Positions 44,961 to 55,009 of a stretch of 64,000 bases of DNA are shown one piece after another. Under the pieces are notes generated by a model. It worked only from the letters and a program-made list of their open reading frames with translations, did not search any database and was not told where the DNA came from. The position numbers and the translations under genes were made by a program. How positions within the stretch are numbered: position 1 is the first letter of the stretch; the number at the start of each line of letters is the position of its first letter. This DNA is from Solirubrobacter deserti (lineage in GTDB: Bacteria; Actinomycetota; Thermoleophilia; Solirubrobacterales; Solirubrobacteraceae): NCBI RefSeq assembly GCF_027587175.1, contig NZ_JAPCID010000033.1, positions 1-64,000 on the forward strand, read 5' to 3'.

Positions 44961-45626
44961 TCAAGCGACGAGTGGTTCCCTGAGCTTGGCACGCGCTCGC
45001 TGAAGCGCGTTGTTGACGGCGCGTACCCCGACGTGGAGCTCGTCCGCGATCTCGCGATAGGAGCAGTCCTCGGCAGCAAGCGCGAGTGACCGGCGCTCGA
45101 GTGGGGATAGCGCTGCTCCACGTCGAACAACGAGATGGAGTTGCTCCCGTGCCAGCGTCTTGGCGACCGGATCGTGATCAGGCGCCCCCGCCCACGACGT
45201 GACGCGACCACTCCGACGGTTCTTTCCGACGACCAAGCTCAGACCGCCGTGGTCCTCCAAGAACCCACCGGACCCGGCGTCCATCGACGTCGCCGAGGTC
45301 AAGATCCGATGCTTGTTGGCGCGCGCCGCGTCCACCACCATCCGCGCCTCGCGGGTCGCGCACAGCCAGGCGAAGCTGCTGAACGGCACACGACGGTTGG
45401 AATCCCATCGGCGTGTCGCGTCGATGATCGCCATACGCGCCTCTTGGGCCAGGTCCTCAGACTCGGCTCCAGGGACGAAGTACCGATGCGCGATCCTGCG
45501 CACCATGGGTTCGTACAGCTTGAGCAGCTGGTGCTGCGCGTGCGTGTCACCAGCCCCAGCGGCGGCGATGAGGCGTCGCTCGAACCCCGAGGTCGGGAGC
45601 GGTTGGGTGCGGACATCATGGGCCAT
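44961..45626 (-). CDS. Sigma-70 family factor, SigH/Spo0H-like
   Basis: The 221-residue protein has region 2 (LLKLYEPMVRRIAHRYFVPG, then EDLAQEARMAIIDATRRWD and VPFSSFAWLCATREA), close to the SigH pattern of Bacillus, and region 4 (LSPLERRSLALAAEDCSYRE, then a helix-turn-helix). It lacks region 1.1. No anti-sigma gene directly adjoins it. Start ATG 45626 precedes a short N-terminus; the longer upstream frame is rejected as low-complexity text. It opens the region between the defence island and the mobile module. Confidence 0.85.
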   Translation of the reverse strand: MAHDVRTQPLPTSGFERRLIAAAGAGDTHAQHQLLKLYEPMVRRIAHRYFVPGAESEDLAQEARMAIIDATRRWDSNRRVPFSSFAWLCATREARMVVDAARANKHRILTSATSMDAGSGGFLEDHGGLSLVVGKNRRSGRVTSWAGAPDHDPVAKTLAREQLHLVVRRGAALSPLERRSLALAAEDCSYREIADELHVGVRAVNNALQRARAKLREPLVA

Positions 45627-45904
45627 GCCTTCCGACCGTAAGCTCGGGTTTTGACGATCTCGGGGGTCACCGGACGGCGGCGGCCGAGCGACGCCGAGAC
45701 CTCGTGCCGGGCACGATCCGGGAGTTCGCAGCTCTCGTCTGTAGCCAGCTGCCGACCCGCCGGGTTCCCCGGTCCGAGGGCTGAACTGCAACGAGATTGC
45801 ACATTCTTTGCGACGCCTCTGCACCTTCAGCACGTTTGCTGCGGCTGAGCACCGCTGGGACGCCCACAACGGAGCTACGGTCGCCTCACCCCCTCGCTAC
45901 ACCG

Positions 45905-46588
45905 ATGAACGCCGACCAACATCTCGAGCTCCTGATCCTGGGGATCGCCGTCGCGACCCTCGCGCTGATCGTGCTCGCGGCAGCGGTCGCCGCGCACCGT
46001 CGCTCCGGCCGTCCCCGACCGACGATTGCCGCGGCACCCGTGTCCCGGTCTGCACCGGGGCGCGGCCGTGAACTCGGCTCCATCGAGCACTTTGCGAGGA
46101 TGCTCGATCGAAGCCGGCGACTCGTCGCCGCGGAGCAACGAGTCGGACAGGAACTGGGCACGCTCCGCGGTGCCGGTTGGATGGTGGAGCGCAACGTCAT
46201 CACCGGCGCGCATCGAGTGCCCTTCATCCTCCTTGGACCTGGCGGGCTGTTCGTCGTCTGCGCGACCGACGGCGCGTGGACCATGCATGACCTCGAGGCG
46301 CTCACCGCCGCCGGTGACGAGCTGCGCGCCGTCTGGCCTCACTACCACGGCCCCGTCGTCGCGACGATCTGCCTTGCGTTCGACGACGCCGAGCCGCGTT
46401 CATGGCACTCGCCGGCCGTTGCCGGCGGCTGGGTGGTCGGCATCGGGCAGCTCGCGACGTGGCTCCACGCGCGCGCCACCGACACCGGGATCTCGCCTGC
46501 GGACATCGCGACCCTGCACGCTGCTTCGGGCCCACACTGGCAGCGGAAGTCGGTGCCTCGTCTCCCTCTCGTCCGGAACATCGGCTGA
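45905..46588 (+). CDS. Membrane-anchored NERD-like protein
   Basis: The 227-residue protein has one N-terminal membrane helix (about 8-30) followed by a basic linker. The next region, VAAEQRVGQELGTLRGAGWM, then VPFILLGPGGLFVVCATDGA, has the shape of a NERD nuclease-related domain. The usual final E-x-K is not conserved (CATDGAWTM instead), so it is probably a non-catalytic relative. A C-terminal region reads HSPAVAGGWVVGIGQLATWL. It lies between two sigma-factor genes and may be a membrane sensor; this is inference. Confidence 0.65.
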   Translation: MNADQHLELLILGIAVATLALIVLAAAVAAHRRSGRPRPTIAAAPVSRSAPGRGRELGSIEHFARMLDRSRRLVAAEQRVGQELGTLRGAGWMVERNVITGAHRVPFILLGPGGLFVVCATDGAWTMHDLEALTAAGDELRAVWPHYHGPVVATICLAFDDAEPRSWHSPAVAGGWVVGIGQLATWLHARATDTGISPADIATLHAASGPHWQRKSVPRLPLVRNIG

Positions 46589-46792
46589 GCGCCGCGATGT
46601 CAGCGCGCAAACGTCGTCGGCAGCCTCGATCACGCGGTCTATCAACGGCAATGGTGCAGCGTTCAGTGATTCCTCGCGTCCTGCCCGGATCAGTGGCAAG
46701 ATGCCGAGGCGGGAGGACGATGGTGGTCTTGACGTATCGCAGGCGATGCAATTCGGCGCGGAGGTCGTTCGCGACTGCCGCCTAGGGTGTAG

Positions 46793-48121
46793 ATGGCCGC
46801 GATCACACCGCCCACCGAGCTGGAGCGCCTCGCGCACGAGCGAGACGCACTCGTGTCGTGGCTCGCGCGCGAGTTCCCCCGCACCCTCTCCATAGAGGAC
46901 GTCGAGGACATCGTGTCCGAGGCTCTCCCCACACTGGCTAGCGATCCGTCGCTGCCTCCTGGCGGGCGCCGACGGCGCGTCTACGTTCGCCGTGCGCTCG
47001 AGCGGGACGCCATTGACGAACTCCGTCGCCGGCACGGACGGGCGCTTCGTGACGGCCCTCGGCTGCAAGTCCCGCTCGAGCGCGCGGCCGCAGTCGCCGA
47101 CCCCACCGCGGCGCCGGAGCACGACCTGGAGAATCAACAGGCCGCCGACGAGGGACGCGCGGTCGTCGGACGCACCATGGCCCGGCTCCGGCCCGACGAC
47201 GCGGAGGTGCTCCGCCTCAAGTATCTGGAAGGGCGGACCCCTGACGAGATCGCCGCCGAGCTCCGGATCACGCGAACGCAGTACGAGCGACGACTCGCGC
47301 GCGCTGGCGCGAACGGCGTCGATGCGCTCTCCAGCGCTGAGGGCAGCTCCGTGTGCAAGCCGGTGCGACAGTTGCTCCGCGCCGATCGGCACCCCTCGCA
47401 CGACGAGATCGAGCGGCTCGACGTGCATCTACTGGACTGCCTCCATTGCCGAGCGTTCGCGTTGCGCGCCAAGGGCCTCCTCGAAGCCGCGACCCTTCCC
47501 CTGATAGGCGTGCTGGAGCGAACGGCCGCGCGCGTGGGCTCGATCTTCGGCCGTGGTGGCGAGCCAGCCATGCAGGACGCGCGCGACGTGGCGATTGCAG
47601 GAGGCTCGGCCGTCGGCGCTGGCACCGCGGTCACCGTCGGCCTCGGAACGAAGATCGCGGTCAGCTGCGCGGGTGTCGCGATCGCCGCGGTCTGCGCCGG
47701 GCCGCTCGTCAGCGAGTTCGCTCCGAAGCCCGCGCCGGCGGAGCAGCGAGCGAGCGAGCAGCGCGCGTCCAAGGAGAAAACGCCTCAAGCGACGCCAGCG
47801 GCGTCTCGCGCCACACCGGTACCGACCGTGACGGTGAGTGGGCCGGCATCGACTCCCACGCCGTCGCCGACGGCCAAGCCCAAGCAGCGTGCGAAGAAGG
47901 CCAAGCCCACGGCGAAGGAGCGACGCCGCCGCGCGAGGATCGCCGCCGCGAAGGAGTTCGGCCCCGAGTCGGCGACGCCGGACGTCTCAACCAGTGCCAA
48001 GGCGTCCGCGGCGAGCGTGACCACGACATCAAGCGCGCCGCCGCCTCCACCGCCCCCGAAGCCCACAGCCGCCCCGAAGGGCCCAGCGAGTTCTTCCTTC
48101 GGCGGAGAGTTCCGCCCATGA
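46793..48121 (+). CDS. Sigma factor fused to zinc anti-sigma motif and membrane segment
   Basis: The 442-residue protein has a sigma region 2-like N-terminus (about 15-85, LSIEDVEDIVSEALPTLAS, then YVRRALERDAIDELRRRHGR) and a region 4 helix-turn-helix (about 125-172, RLRPDDAEVLRLKYLEGRTP, then DEIAAELRITRTQYERRLAR). It continues with a His-x3-Cys-x2-Cys motif at 212-219 (HLLDCLHC), as in zinc anti-sigma factors, and then a hydrophobic segment (about 268-305). A long Pro/Ala/Lys/Thr tail ends the protein. It looks like sigma and anti-sigma in one chain, anchored in the membrane. How it would be released, for example by proteolysis, is unknown. Start ATG 46793 is close to a TAGGGT. Confidence 0.75.
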   Translation: MAAITPPTELERLAHERDALVSWLAREFPRTLSIEDVEDIVSEALPTLASDPSLPPGGRRRRVYVRRALERDAIDELRRRHGRALRDGPRLQVPLERAAAVADPTAAPEHDLENQQAADEGRAVVGRTMARLRPDDAEVLRLKYLEGRTPDEIAAELRITRTQYERRLARAGANGVDALSSAEGSSVCKPVRQLLRADRHPSHDEIERLDVHLLDCLHCRAFALRAKGLLEAATLPLIGVLERTAARVGSIFGRGGEPAMQDARDVAIAGGSAVGAGTAVTVGLGTKIAVSCAGVAIAAVCAGPLVSEFAPKPAPAEQRASEQRASKEKTPQATPAASRATPVPTVTVSGPASTPTPSPTAKPKQRAKKAKPTAKERRRRARIAAAKEFGPESATPDVSTSAKASAASVTTTSSAPPPPPPPKPTAAPKGPASSSFGGEFRP

Positions 48122-48140
48122 GATCCGCGGCGCGTGGCGG

Positions 48141-48731
48141 ATGTCGTTCGCCGCGCTCGACGGTGAGTTGCTCGCCGCTGCCGCGGACGGGCAGACGCGT
48201 CGCCGGCTGTACCTGACGTGCCGCCTGCACGTGACGCTGCCCGAGCAGGTGAACGGGCCGCCGGTCGAGGCCGTCTACGAGGACGTCGGCGAGTGCGAGG
48301 CCGGGTCGCTCGCCGGGCTGAAGGCGCTGTACTCGGACGCGCGCAAGCGGGCCGCCGTGGCCGCCGGCATCGGCGCCTACCTGTACACGGCGCTGGCCGC
48401 CGTCGTGCTGCCGCTCGGGCCCGGGCCGCGCCAGGTCGAGTGCGTGCGCCGCAGCGGCAAGAGCGACCTGCTGCTGCTCTCGGCCGAGACCGAGCGCTGG
48501 CTGCGCAACGGCTACCGCACGCGCATGGCCTCCGAGACCGTGATGGCGGACCTGGGGCGGGTCCTCTCGCACGGCGAGCCCGACGACGAGATGGGCCAGG
48601 GCGAGAGCACCGACGCCGCCGCGCACGGCACGGTTGAGGGGACCCCGACCCCGGCCGCGAGCAACGGGCACGGCGACCTCGTGACCGTCGACTTCGGCGG
48701 CCTCGGCCCGACGCCGCCGCCCGCAGCATGA
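48141..48731 (+). CDS. Unknown protein, 196 residues, first gene of the mobile module
   Basis: The protein has an N-terminal region with TRRRLYLTCRLHVTLPEQV, a middle DARKRAAVAAGIGAYLYTAL, and an acidic, disordered C-terminus of about 60 residues. No family is recognised. It ends with ATGA overlap with the next gene at 48728, so the two are coupled. It could be an element-encoded structural or regulatory protein. Confidence 0.65.
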   Translation: MSFAALDGELLAAAADGQTRRRLYLTCRLHVTLPEQVNGPPVEAVYEDVGECEAGSLAGLKALYSDARKRAAVAAGIGAYLYTALAAVVLPLGPGPRQVECVRRSGKSDLLLLSAETERWLRNGYRTRMASETVMADLGRVLSHGEPDDEMGQGESTDAAAHGTVEGTPTPAASNGHGDLVTVDFGGLGPTPPPAA

Positions 48732-49084
48732 GCACCGCGCGGGCGCACCTGCGTGCGCTCGCCGCGGCCGCCGGCTACGACCGCGAGACGCTGGAGCTGA
48801 TCGTCGACGCCGCGTTGCCCAAGTACATCCCGGGCGAGCGGCTCGACGACACGCTGATCGGACACGTCGCCACCGCGGTCGAGGTGCTCGCGCAATGCGG
48901 CTACACCGCCGACGAGCTCGCGGAGATCATCGTCTCCTACCGGCTGCGCTTCCGCGACGGCCGCTGGCGCGGGCGGTTCTGGCACTACCAGCTGCGCGCG
49001 GCCACGTTGCGCTTCAACCAGCCGCGCGTCTACGGCCTCTCGCCGTGCGAGTCCGACCCCGCACGGCTCGCCGACTTCTCCTGA
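48728..49084 (+). CDS. Unknown small protein, 118 residues
   Basis: The start ATG 48728 overlaps the previous stop in ATGA. The protein is helical (LRALAAAAGYDRETLELIVD, then VATAVEVLAQCGYTADELAE), ending in a basic Trp-rich segment (FRDGRWRGRFWHYQLRAA). No known family; a DNA- or protein-binding helical role is possible. Confidence 0.65.
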   Translation: MSTARAHLRALAAAAGYDRETLELIVDAALPKYIPGERLDDTLIGHVATAVEVLAQCGYTADELAEIIVSYRLRFRDGRWRGRFWHYQLRAATLRFNQPRVYGLSPCESDPARLADFS

Positions 49085-49106
49085 CCTCTCGAAAGGAGCC
49101 ACGCCC

Positions 49107-50060
49107 GTGTCCGCTCTCGCGGCACCGACACCGGCTGCCCGGCCGCCGACCGGCGCCGAGCTCGCCGCGCGCATCCAGATCCCGCGCCGGCTTCCCGTCC
49201 GCTACGACGGCCAGCGCCTGCAGCACCTGTCGCACTCGTCCTACACCAAGTTCCTGCTGTGCCCGGACGACTGGCGACGCCAGTACCTCAAAGGCGACCG
49301 GCCACCGCCGAGCGGGCACATGTTCCTCGGCGCCCGCGTCGACGACGCCCTCTCCACCTACTACCGCCACCAGCTCGAGCACGGCGAGCGGCTCACGCTC
49401 GACCAAGTCCACGACGCCTACCGCGATCACTGGACCCGCGAGCTCGCCGAGGAAGCCGCCAAGCAGGGCGTGCGGTTCGACCTCGAGCTCGACGAAGCCC
49501 GCGCGTTCACGCTCGGGCTCGAAGCGATCGCGCTCACCATGCGCGAACTCGTCCCGCGCCTCGGCCGGCCGGTCGCCATCCAGCGCGAACTCTCCTACAC
49601 GCTCGCGCCCGGGCTCGAGTGGACCATCCAAGGCTTCCTGGACCTGGAGACGCTGCGCGCCGACGACGACAGGCCCGACGTCGTGCCGGCGATCGTCGAC
49701 TACAAGGTCAAGAACACGCTGCACTCGCAGGCCAAGGCCGACCAGGACCCGCAGGCCGGCCTGTACCTCGCCGGGCGCTGGCTGAGCGGGCAGCCTGCCG
49801 AGCACTTCTGCTTCGCGCAGATCGGCAAGCCCGGCAAGCGCCGCAAGACGATGAACACCAGCCTCGTCGTCACCCGCCGCACGCCCGCGCAGCTGCGGAC
49901 GACGCTGGTGCGGATCGCGCAGGCCGCGAGCCAGATCAGCGCGCTCTACGAGCGCTACGGACCCGACGATCCGTGGGGCTTCGCCGACCCCAGCGGCTGG
50001 AAGTGCTCCGCCCGCTACTGCGGCCACTACACCCGCTGCCCCGGAGGCGGCGGCATCTGA
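49107..50060 (+). CDS. PD-(D/E)XK nuclease superfamily protein (RecB/Cas4-like)
   Basis: The 317-residue protein has the RecB-type nuclease pattern: LSHSSYTKFLLCPDDWRRQYL at the start of the fold, FLGARVDDALS, an aspartate in TIQGFLDLE, and the catalytic VDYKVKN (about 196-202). A conserved DPQAGLYLAGRWL helix follows. A final cluster Cys-x4-Cys-x5-Cys (CSARYCGHYTRC) may bind iron-sulfur or zinc, as in Cas4-like enzymes. GTG 49107 is preceded by GAAAGGAG. It is followed by an SNF2 helicase gene, so the pair could process DNA for the element. Confidence 0.85.
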   Translation: MSALAAPTPAARPPTGAELAARIQIPRRLPVRYDGQRLQHLSHSSYTKFLLCPDDWRRQYLKGDRPPPSGHMFLGARVDDALSTYYRHQLEHGERLTLDQVHDAYRDHWTRELAEEAAKQGVRFDLELDEARAFTLGLEAIALTMRELVPRLGRPVAIQRELSYTLAPGLEWTIQGFLDLETLRADDDRPDVVPAIVDYKVKNTLHSQAKADQDPQAGLYLAGRWLSGQPAEHFCFAQIGKPGKRRKTMNTSLVVTRRTPAQLRTTLVRIAQAASQISALYERYGPDDPWGFADPSGWKCSARYCGHYTRCPGGGGI

Positions 50061-50070
50061 ACCAACCCCA

Positions 50071-50098
50071 GGCGGTGTGGCCCCTCAGCCACACCGCC
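50071..50098 (+). other. Perfect 11-bp stem-loop between nuclease and helicase genes
   Basis: GGCGGTGTGGC (50071-50081) and its exact complement (50088-50098) are separated by a 6-nt loop. There is no U-run after it, so a simple intrinsic terminator is not certain; it may modulate expression or stabilise the upstream mRNA. It lies 26 bp before the helicase start codon. Confidence 0.5.
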
Positions 50099-50123
50099 TG
50101 CACCCACAGAAAGGAGTGGCACC

Positions 50124-53104
50124 GTGTCCACCCTCACCAACCCCTGGGCGCACGCCAGCCCAACCGAACGCGACGGCCTCACCGAACGCGCGCTCGAGAC
50201 CGACGCCGGCCGCCAGCTCGCTCACCGGCTCGGCGACAGCCTCGCCGGGCTCCGCGCGGACGCCCTGCTCGAGCTCGCCGCCAACCGACCGATCGATCCC
50301 AACGACGGGCGGGCCTGGATCGATCGCGACGCCCACGCGGCCGCCGTCCTGCGCCGGCACGGCCACGCCGATGTCAGCACGGCCCGACTGCAACTGCACG
50401 CGATCCGGCAGCTCATCGACGGCCAAGCCGTGCAGGACCGAGCCGCCGACACGCCCGGCGAGCACCCGCAGGTGCTGCTGATCGACCTCGACGACCCGGA
50501 CGTGTGGGTCTCGCTCGCCGATCAGCGGCGCGCAGTCGCCCGACGACTCGGGCTGAACGGCGCCGTCGCCGATCAGCTCTCGCGCTGGGCGCTGGCCCAC
50601 CTCGAGCAGTTCGACGCGCGAGACCTGCGCAGCTGGCGCATCGCCTCACCGACCTGGCTCGATCTCGCCGACCAGCACCTTCCCGCGGTCGCCGGCGTCG
50701 ACCGGCCCGTGGGCGTGTTCCTCGCCCCCGCGCCCAGCGGCAGCTGGGAACTGACCCCAACCTTCTCACTGGACGCGCTCCGCTCGCTCGCCGCGTTCGG
50801 CGCCAGCATCGACCGCGACCTGCGCGCCGCCGCGCTGGGCACCGACGCGATCCCCGCGCTGCTCGAGGATTGGAACGGGCGCACGCTGCACGCTGGACCG
50901 CGCGAGAACGCCGACTCGGCCAAGACGCTCGTGGACGCCCTCGCACGTGAGCTCGACGAGCGCGTCGGCGCGTGCGTGCCGGAGGAGCCGCTCGATCGCT
51001 GGGGGCGCGTGCTCGTTCGCCGCGCAAGCCACACCAGCGCCGACGGCGGGGAACGCAGCGAGCTGCGACTGCGCGTGGTCACGTTCCCGAGCCGCCGGCT
51101 CCCACGCCGGCGAGTCGGGTCGGCGCCGTTGGAGGAGTACAAGGCCACGCACAGCGCGGCGATGGAGCTCGGCGAAGCCGTCCAGACGGCGATCGAACAC
51201 GGGCTCCCGCTACTGCTGTCCTCCGAGGCGTCCGGCGAGCTCAAGGACAGCGTCCGGGTCGGGCGCATGAAGGGCCGCCCCGGGCTGCTGGCCATCACCA
51301 CCGCCGACGGCCCGACCGCCACTACCCGACGCGTCGTGGCCGGGCAGGTGTTGCCCGAACTGCGTGCGCTCAAGTGCTCTGGCGCGGCGGTCACGCTCGA
51401 CGCCGGCGCCCGCCAGCTCGCGCGCATGGTCAGCGCCCGGCCCCTGGCCGACGATCCGGTGCTGCTCGGCCGCCAACGCGAGCTGGCTGCCTTGAAGGTC
51501 GTCGGGTCCGGCGTCGACGCTTCCCAGACCGGTACCGGTAAGACCATCACCAGCGGCCGCGCGCTCGCCCATCGCGCCGCCACCACGCCTCGTTTCCGCG
51601 GCATGATCGTCGCCGAAGGCCGCCTGCTCGCCCAGTGGCGAGACGAGCTGCTCGCGGGCGCGCCGGCCCGCGGGCTCGCGCCGCTCTCACCGAACCTCGA
51701 CGTGCTGATCGTCGCCGACCACGGACCAATCTCCGGACGGCTGCGACGCTTCGACCGCGACCTCGGCGACCACCCCGGCGTCGTGCTGGTGGCCAACGGC
51801 GTGCTCGACCGCCACCCCAGCGAGCTCGCCACGCTCGAATGGCACCTGCTGATCGCCGACGAGGCACTGCGCTACGCCAATCCCGCCACCGACGCCCACC
51901 AGGCCCTCGCGCAGCTGCGGATGACCTCGGTCGCCGACTGCTGGCTGCTCACCGCCACCCCGCGCGGCAAAGACGCAGAGCAGCTCGACGTGCTCGTCGG
52001 GCTCGCGCTCGGCGACGAGGCGATGATCCGCGAGCGCCTGAACACCCGCGAAGCCGGCGACCTGCTCGACGAGCTCAACGCCCACCGCCTGCGCGTGAAC
52101 TACGGCCCGCACCTCGTGCGCGTCACCCGCCAGGACATGCAGGCCTGGATGCCCGACGTCCGCCCCGCGCAGCCGCTGGCTCTGGAAGCCGACGCCGCGC
52201 TTGTCGAGCTGCTGGAAGCGATCCGCCACGGCGGACGCGAGGCCTACCGCCGCCTGCTCGATCTGCTGCGAGAGCTACGGGAGCTCGAGCCGGGCAGCCC
52301 GATCTACAAGCAGGCGCTCGCGGAGATCGCCCGCGTCCAAGGTGTCGTGCTCGGCAACGTCGGCGTCTACGTCGACGCCTCCGTCGACCCCGAGACGCTG
52401 ACGCACTCCAAGGCCGCGCTCGCCCAAGCGCTCTGCCGCCAAGGGCTCGTGGCCGAGGCCATGCGCGGCGGCGGCGATGGACTGCCGCTACTGCGCGGCG
52501 TGACCGCCCAGACCCTCGCCGGGATCGCCGGCGAAGAGCAAGTGCTCGTGTTCGCCGAACGCGTCCGCTGCCTGCGCCAACTCGCCGCGACACTGCGCGA
52601 CCGGCATGGTGTCGAGGCGCACGTCGCCGACGGCTCACTCACCGGCCGCGACTTCGAGACGCTCAAGCACCGCTTCACCGCGGGCGAGTTCCCGATCCTG
52701 TGCCTCTCCCGCGTCGGCCAGGAAGGCCACAACCTCCAGAACGCCTCCGTGCTCTGCCACCTCGACCTGCCCTGGCTCCCATCCGGCCTCGAGCAACGCG
52801 TCGGCCGCGCCGCCCGCCCCGGCGCCGTCCGCGGCTGGGTCCAGACATACATCCCCTACATCCGCGACGCCGGCATCGCCCACATCGTCTCGATCCTCTC
52901 CCCACGCGGCGGCGAACACCACCAAGTCTGGACTCCTACGAAGGCGTCGCCGCCGTGGACTCCACGATCGCCACCCAACTTGGCCAGATCACCGGTCAAA
53001 TCGCCGAGCGCAAGGACGCCACTGGCTACGCCGGCACGGCGGCGAAGCTTCGCGTGGCCGCCAGTGTCTTCGGCATCGAACCGGTCGATTCGTCCCGCAG
53101 TTAG
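50124..53104 (+). CDS. SNF2-type helicase with an apparent frameshift near the C-terminus
   Basis: The protein has a long N-terminal region of unknown type (1-450), then helicase motifs: Walker A DASQTGTGKTITSG (near 468), DExx-like LLIADEALRYANPATDAH, LLTATPRGKDAEQL, and the C-terminal part VGQEGHNLQNASVLCHLDLP then LEQRVGRAARPG. At about 52929 the reading frame changes: the first frame ends in low-complexity text. Restoring one base gives LDSYEGVAAVDSTIATQLGQ and a normal end at TAG 53102-53104, about 993 residues. GTG 50124 follows AAAGGAG. Likely role: ATP-dependent DNA remodelling for the element. Confidence 0.8.
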
Positions 53105-53835
53105 CTGCGCGCGCACTCCGCTTCGTTGCTTCTCCGCTTCGCGGCCGCGCGACGCACATCGAACGTCGCGTCGAACGTATCGACATTGACCACATCAATC
53201 GTGTAGCGAGTCTGCGCTGCTCGAACGACGAAGACATCGCCAGCGGCTACGACCGTCCACTCAGTGCAGTCGACGCCGGAGGCTCGCACCACGAGCCGAG
53301 TGATGAAGTCCTGCAGACCGCCGTCCAGCTCATCGTATTCGGTGGCGCGCACAGTTATCCGCAGGCGTCCACCGAACACGGACGCGCGTGTTCCCTGCGG
53401 GACCTTGACCCGGACGTTGGCGTTCATCGTCGGCGTCGGGGAGACCGCTGGAGTTGACGAGGACATTGGAGTTGCGGTTAGTGCGGGTTCGTCCGTCGAG
53501 CTCGGCGTCTGCGTGACGGACGGTGACGCGGTCGCGTTCCGCCTCGCGGCGTTCGTGGCGTTTGGCTCTGATCCGGCACCGGTCGCCAGTGCGACGAGGA
53601 ACACGAGCCCGGCAGATACGGCGACGACAGCACTGACAACGAGGCGCCGGTCGCGATGCGCCACTTCGACTTGGCGATAGCGCGTGTACGCGTACGCGGC
53701 TGAAAGCACCAGCACGGCAGCAGGAGCGCCCTTGGCAACTGGAGCGCTGACGAGGATCGCAACCGCGCCAGCAAGCGAACCCAAGGCGGTCAAGAACTCG
53801 GCGTTCGTATTGGACTGAGTGTTCAACACGAACAA
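53101..53835 (-). CDS. Membrane protein of unknown function inserted antisense in the module
   Basis: The 244-residue protein has two or three hydrophobic helices in the first 90 residues (about 14-32, 38-50 and 65-85). A long Ser/Thr/Pro linker follows (95-140), then a soluble C-terminal domain (VRVKVPQGTRASVFGGRLRI, then SGVDCTEWTVVAAGDVFVV). It is a typical anchored surface protein layout. It is the only minus-strand gene in the module and its TAA overlaps the helicase TAG. No family recognised. Confidence 0.65.
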   Translation of the reverse strand: MFVLNTQSNTNAEFLTALGSLAGAVAILVSAPVAKGAPAAVLVLSAAYAYTRYRQVEVAHRDRRLVVSAVVAVSAGLVFLVALATGAGSEPNATNAARRNATASPSVTQTPSSTDEPALTATPMSSSTPAVSPTPTMNANVRVKVPQGTRASVFGGRLRITVRATEYDELDGGLQDFITRLVVRASGVDCTEWTVVAAGDVFVVRAAQTRYTIDVVNVDTFDATFDVRRAAAKRRSNEAECARS

Positions 53836-53965
53836 GCGTATGAGCCCGCGAGCCGCACTGCACCCGGTTCGTGAAGCCGCGAACTATCGGGGCTGACGTT
53901 CCCAAACGACCCAGCTGCCCGTCGCGCCATCGAGAACCTCACCTTCCTTCGAAAGGAGCTCGCGC

Positions 53966-55009
53966 ATGAGCGCGATCACCGCTGCCCTGCGGCAGCTCGA
54001 CGACGTCGCCGCCGAAGGCGACCTCGTTCCCAACCCCCTCGTGTCCCACACGCTCGAGCTGGAGACGCCGAGCGATCCGATCGTCCTTCCCGGCGGCAAG
54101 CGCATCTACCCGCCGACGCTGCACGGCGAGCGCGTCGACGCGCTCGCCCTGGCGCTGCTCGACATGGACGACCCATCCGCATCGAACTTCCTGCGGTTGA
54201 TCGGACCGCCCGGGGCCGGCAAGAGCCAGATCGCCCGGGCGATCGCCTACCGCCTCTGGGCCGAGCGCGGCCGAGCGGTCGAGGACCGCCGCGGCGCGCC
54301 GTTCTACGGCTTCGTGGAGATGCAGCCCGGGCCGTCCTCGGACGAGTTCTTCTTTCGTCACGAGTGGGTGCCTGTCGCCGGCTCGGGCGGCCAGGTCTCG
54401 CTGGTGGACTCGGCATTCGTGCAGGCAATGCGCGAGGGCTGGGTGGTGATGATCGACGAGGTCAACACCGCCCGCGACGTCTGCCTGCTCTCGATCAACG
54501 CGACGCTCGACGGACGCCTTGCCCTCTACCTGTCGGCCACAGGAGAGACCGTCATCGCGCAGCCCGGGTTCGCCGTCATCCTGGCTTACAACCCCGGGCT
54601 GGTCGGCGCGACGGACATCCCGGATGCGTGGCACTCGCGCTTCCCAGCGACGCTCGAAGTGACCAGCCACTGGGCGGCACTGGCTGAGCTCGGCGCGCCC
54701 GCGGCGCTGGTTCGCGAGGCGGCCACGCTCGATCGCCAGCGGATCGCCGGCGAGGACGGGCTGACGTGGACGCCGCAGTTCCGCGACATCGAATCGCTGT
54801 GGCGGATGAGCGAACGCGTCGGCGAGCGCGCCGCGCTGGCGTTCTTCGCCTCGAACCTGCATGAGCAGGTCCAGGCGGGCAAGCTGCAGGACGTCGAGGC
54901 GGCGGCCACGTGCCGGATGCTCGACCAAGCCGGCTACGGCAAGTACCGGGTGCGGCCCAGCGGCGGAGTGCCGAACCTGCACGGGTACGCGCGGGCGGTG
55001 ACCGGCTGA
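53966..55009 (+). CDS. MoxR/CbbQ-like AAA+ ATPase
   Basis: The 347-residue ATPase has Walker A GPPGAGKSQIARAIAYRLW (about 80-88), Walker B VVMIDEVNTARDV (about 160), sensor 1 VILAYNPGLVGATDIPDAW and arginine-finger-like residues later. CbbQ/NorQ/MoxR ATPases typically work with a VWA-domain protein in remodelling. Here the VWA gene overlaps by 3 bp (TGATG), which strongly supports a pair. ATG 53966 follows GAAAGGAG. Confidence 0.9.
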   Translation: MSAITAALRQLDDVAAEGDLVPNPLVSHTLELETPSDPIVLPGGKRIYPPTLHGERVDALALALLDMDDPSASNFLRLIGPPGAGKSQIARAIAYRLWAERGRAVEDRRGAPFYGFVEMQPGPSSDEFFFRHEWVPVAGSGGQVSLVDSAFVQAMREGWVVMIDEVNTARDVCLLSINATLDGRLALYLSATGETVIAQPGFAVILAYNPGLVGATDIPDAWHSRFPATLEVTSHWAALAELGAPAALVREAATLDRQRIAGEDGLTWTPQFRDIESLWRMSERVGERAALAFFASNLHEQVQAGKLQDVEAAATCRMLDQAGYGKYRVRPSGGVPNLHGYARAVTG

